Shown here: positions 61,315 through 64,000 of the stretch, piece after piece
Numbering within the stretch: the stretch's first letter is position 1
Layout of the letters: each line of letters starts with the position of its first letter
From: Clostridiaceae bacterium
GTDB lineage: Bacteria; Bacillota; Clostridia; Lachnospirales; Lachnospiraceae
Assembly (NCBI GenBank): GCA_910575795.1
Contig: CAJTGE010000001.1
Location: forward strand, 62,001 to 126,000
Direction of reading: 5' to 3'
Length of the DNA stretch: 64,000 nucleotides
Made by a program: the position numbers and the translations under genes
The notes under the pieces: model-generated
Databases searched by the model: none
Seen by the model: only the letters and a program-made list of their open reading frames with translations
What the model was told of the DNA's origin: nothing

Positions 61315-62271
61315 TTATCCCTGTACTTTTTCAAACTGTTTAATTAACATTTGTGTTGCGTAATAATAGCTATCCATCGTTTCATATTTTCTATATTCGT
61401 ACTCCAATGCAACCAAAAGCATTAAATATATATCATACCATAAGGCCCTGCGTTCCTGATTTTTAGTTAGTCTTTTAATCCCATAGCCTTTTTGAAAGCA
61501 GGTATTCTCAGCGTAAGTACGAAACCCCACTTCCATGAGAGGATCTCCCCAAATGCTCCGTTCCCAATCTATGATTCCTGTTACTTTTCCAGAATGAATA
61601 AAGATATTTCCGTCCCAACAATCCCAATGTACCAACTTTGGCTCTGACACTTCTTCAAAAATAGATTTATCTCGATCAAGACAAAGCCACATCTGGTCGA
61701 TTGGTATTTTTAAATCTACATTTCCGTGCTGTGCATCATTTACCCCCGCCTCCATCATCTTACGAAAAATAGGATACCATTCCTTTCCCTGAAATTCAGG
61801 CTGTCCGGGATACCCAAACACAGGACAGAGTATATCGTTTATTCTTTTGTTTATTTCTCCTGTTTCAACATGTATACGGTTTATCTGTTCTAATGATAAG
61901 CTGTCTTTTATAGTATTAAGGCTTTTTCCCTCTAGCTTTTCCATGAAGAAATACGGTGAATTGCAAATGGTACAACTGTCATCATACCCCAGCATTTTAG
62001 GTACAGGTATTTTACCATGCCGGATAGCCAATTTCATAGCTTCCACTTCGCTGGACATGATATTTTTTTCATAAGTCATAACACGCATTTCTTTTAATGG
62101 GGCTATTTTCAATATCACTTGTTCCTCATTACTCAAATGAATTTCATAGGCAATATTAAAATAACCCTCTGTCAATTCCCGATAGTTTTTCATTTTAAGC
62201 GGTGAGAAATATTTTTCCACCATCTTCGATATAGTTTCTCTGTTCTGTTTGTTCTTTGTCAAGCTCTCCAT
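61315..62271 (-). CDS. Phosphotransferase of the APH/choline-kinase fold
   Basis: The 318-residue protein has the kinase-like N-lobe EQVILKIAPLKEMRVMTYEK, the catalytic block KLVHWDCWDGNIFIHSGKVT (H-x-D-x3-G-N, with D-C-W inserted as in some relatives) and the metal site GIIDWERSIWGDP. Such enzymes phosphorylate aminoglycosides, macrolides or small alcohols; the substrate cannot be read from sequence. It directly follows the MATE gene, two bases apart. Confidence 0.85.
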   Translation of the reverse strand: MESLTKNKQNRETISKMVEKYFSPLKMKNYRELTEGYFNIAYEIHLSNEEQVILKIAPLKEMRVMTYEKNIMSSEVEAMKLAIRHGKIPVPKMLGYDDSCTICNSPYFFMEKLEGKSLNTIKDSLSLEQINRIHVETGEINKRINDILCPVFGYPGQPEFQGKEWYPIFRKMMEAGVNDAQHGNVDLKIPIDQMWLCLDRDKSIFEEVSEPKLVHWDCWDGNIFIHSGKVTGIIDWERSIWGDPLMEVGFRTYAENTCFQKGYGIKRLTKNQERRALWYDIYLMLLVALEYEYRKYETMDSYYYATQMLIKQFEKVQG

Positions 62272-62272
62272 C

Positions 62273-63603
62273 TTACCGTTCCTTTCTTACGATTTTATAG
62301 TTATATACGGCCAATCCTGCAATCAGCCATTCCGTTAAAACCAGTATCCACCATATAATGTCAAGGTTGTCTAGCCGCCATGCTATCAGTAAAAGCGGTA
62401 AGCGAATGGCAAAAATACTTTCCAATGACAAAAACAAGACCTTTTTCCATATCCCAATGCTAGAAAATAAGCCTGAATTACAGGCATTATGCCTCCAATT
62501 ACCAAAGAGAAGCATATGATCTGTAATGCCGTTTTCCCTATACTGGTAATTTCAGAATCTACAGAAAATAATTTTACAATGCCACCCGCTCCACAATATA
62601 CGCATACTGCAATAACGCCTCCATATACAGCTCCACCTAATATTGCATAGGCCACTGTCCTTTTTACTCTTTTTCTCTGTTGACGACCCCAATCAAAACC
62701 AAGCATAGGTTGAATCCCCTGCATAATGCCAGAGAACGGCGTAGAAAGAAAGGATTGTATTCTTGATATAACTGCATAGGTGCCGATTGCCTGTGTGCCT
62801 CCTACTTGTCCTAATATCTGGTTTCCAACCATACCCGTCAAACTGTTTCCGAGGCTATTGAGAAAAGCAGGCAACCCAATATATAATATTTCTTTACATG
62901 CCTGCCTGTTCCACCTAATATCGCCCAATGCTACCCGGCATGGAGTATTTTTCCGAATAAAAAAGTAATAAATACTGTTTACAGCAGAAAAAAGCTGTGC
63001 AATTAAAGTTGCTACTGCGGCACCGGAAATCCCCATATGAAAACCATATATAAACAGCGGGTCTAAGAGCAGGTTAATCATTACGGGACAGCACCATTGT
63101 AACGTAGAATAGAAAATATCCCCTTCTGCCCGCATAATACCAGAGAACCCTGTGCTAATGATAGTACCTATCAACATGATCCGCCCATATTCTACTGCAT
63201 ATGGATAAATTTCAGAGGTACTGCCTAATAATTCCAATAACGGTTCTAAAAAAGCAAGTCCTGTGATCGTAATTGTCAAGGAACACAGAACCCAAAGCCA
63301 CATCATGCAGCCTACTACTTTTTTTCCACCAGCCGGATTTCTCTCGCCCAGCCTGCGGGATATGATGGAGGCTCCCCCCGTTCCCAAAGTGGAACTAACG
63401 CCATTCACTAAGAGTAAAACCGGCGAAAAAATCCCAATAGCGCCGCTTGCCACACTTCCTATTCCCTTTGATACATAAAACGTATCTGTAATGGTATAGA
63501 TATTATAAATCATAATGGAAAGCGTTGTCTGTGTGCATAGTTCCAGCATGAGTTTTCCAATAGAATCTTGTTCCAGCCTATTTTTAACTTGTTCCTCTGC
63601 CAT
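62273..63603 (-). pseudogene. MATE-family efflux transporter with a late frameshift
   Basis: The first 386 codons or so are a normal MATE transporter (LCTQTTLSIMIYNIYTITDT, FSPVLLLVNGVSSTLGTGGA, GFSGIMRAEGDIFYS, GIMPVIQAYFLALGYGK). At the A/T-run near 62442 the frame shifts. The missing last helices are read in the next frame (VLFLSLESIFAIRLPLLLIA, DIIWWILVLTEWLIAGLAVY). The complete protein would be about 440 residues. The shift is in a five-base homopolymer, so sequencing error is possible. Confidence 0.85.
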
Positions 63604-63692
63604 AATACAAAATCCTCACTGTAAAAGTATTGGAAAGTGTTTTTTCATCAGGTTACTCATACATTTTACATATAAGGGAATTGATATTCTAT

Positions 63693-64000
63693 TCATTGAT
63701 TTGTGGAATTTTCTATACTCATTTTACCGTAGCTTTTCCGGTATTCAGCAGGTGAACACCCAAATTTTTCTTTTATCCCCTGATAAATGGGGACAGCATT
63801 TTGATAGCCTACTGCTTGTGCAATTTTTTCCACCGAGTAATCAGAGCTGCTTAAAAGGACAGCCGCCTTTTCCAACCTGCTTTCTCTGACTAATTCATGA
63901 AAATTCATCTTGCAATTTTCTTTAATAACTCGGCTTAAATAACTTTGATTGAAAGAAAAAACATGGGCTAATTCTTCCAATGTAATATGTTCACTGTGAT
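63693..64000 (-). CDS. AraC-family regulator, C-terminal part, runs off the window
   Basis: The visible part is the double-HTH domain. The first HTH is HSEHITLEELAHVFSFNQSY then LSRVIKENCKMNFHELV. The second is YSVEKIAQAVGYQNAVPIYQ and CSPAEYRKSYGK. The reading frame is open to the right window edge, so the start and the ligand domain are outside. It lies divergently or in line upstream of the MATE gene and may regulate it. Confidence 0.88.
   Translation of the reverse strand, partial: HSEHITLEELAHVFSFNQSYLSRVIKENCKMNFHELVRESRLEKAAVLLSSSDYSVEKIAQAVGYQNAVPIYQGIKEKFGCSPAEYRKSYGKMSIENSTNQ

Overview
The window looks like a low-GC Firmicutes chromosome, most likely a gut Lachnospiraceae or related Clostridia. 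The support is the Tn916/ICEBs1-type mobile genes, VanR/VanS-like two-component systems, TnpV and DUF6809-type accessory genes, strong AGGAGG ribosome sites and the protein flavour. No tRNA, rRNA or CRISPR array was seen. The assignment is inference; no database was searched.

Region 1 (about 5-11230) is a compact integrative mobilizable element. It has a Tn916-like integrase and excisionase, a MobT-type relaxase, a textbook oriT hairpin (2801-2828), Tn916-like regulators (Spo0A-C-like, sigma-like, HTH_16) and arm-type repeats at both ends, but no conjugation machinery. Its cargo is a membrane protein/TetR/flavodoxin operon, a cysteine-rich KTR protein, a pair of HxlR regulators around a cysteine hydrolase, a PEBP protein, a nonsense-broken FUSC-like exporter and a winged-helix protein.

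Region 2 (11367-23540, all minus strand) is the most interesting part. It holds a D-alanylation-like (Dlt-like) set with a DltA-type adenylating ligase, acyl carrier protein, MBOAT and SGNH protein. A type III PLP decarboxylase sits between ligase and carrier, and the gene set continues into TVP38, PssA, a decayed psd and a VanRS-like two-component system. OmpR/VanR-type tandem boxes lie in front of three nearby transcription units. I infer an envelope-modification pathway in which a carrier-bound amino acid is decarboxylated before export.

Region 3 (23541-30520) has fragments of a response regulator and an AraC gene, then a multi-step phosphorelay: hybrid kinase, separate Hpt protein and a REC-HD-GYP-GGDEF output protein. 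A divergent regulator with two GntR domains follows. Region 4 (30520-36300) is a mobile-element graveyard: group II intron RNA scar, IS110 transposase tail, TnpV, a DUF6809-like pseudogene, a sortase-anchored protein relic and a complete ISLre2-family insertion sequence. Within it lies an IbrA/IbrB-like PAPS-reductase/ParB pair.

Region 5 (36300-46100) carries a winged-helix/nucleotidyltransferase pair that may be AbiE-like. Next is an ABC exporter module with a TetR regulator and a hydrolase, tied together by three identical-geometry operators and bracketed by copies of a 180 bp repeat. A GntR/ABC operon with a very clear promoter-operator follows. Region 6 (46100-64000) has MgtE, a metallo-beta-lactamase-fold hydrolase and a two-component system. 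It then becomes a mosaic of accessory genes, many broken by single-base shifts: AbiEii, duplicated inositol-phosphatase starts, GNAT, VanR-like, XRE and MATE.

Two winged-helix genes (9025 and 59519) both show a canonical XXXYYYZ slippery heptamer directly after ATG, with an immediate zero-frame stop and a full open frame at -1. This could be programmed -1 frameshifting. The general density of one-base shifts in the window means assembly error has to be excluded first.
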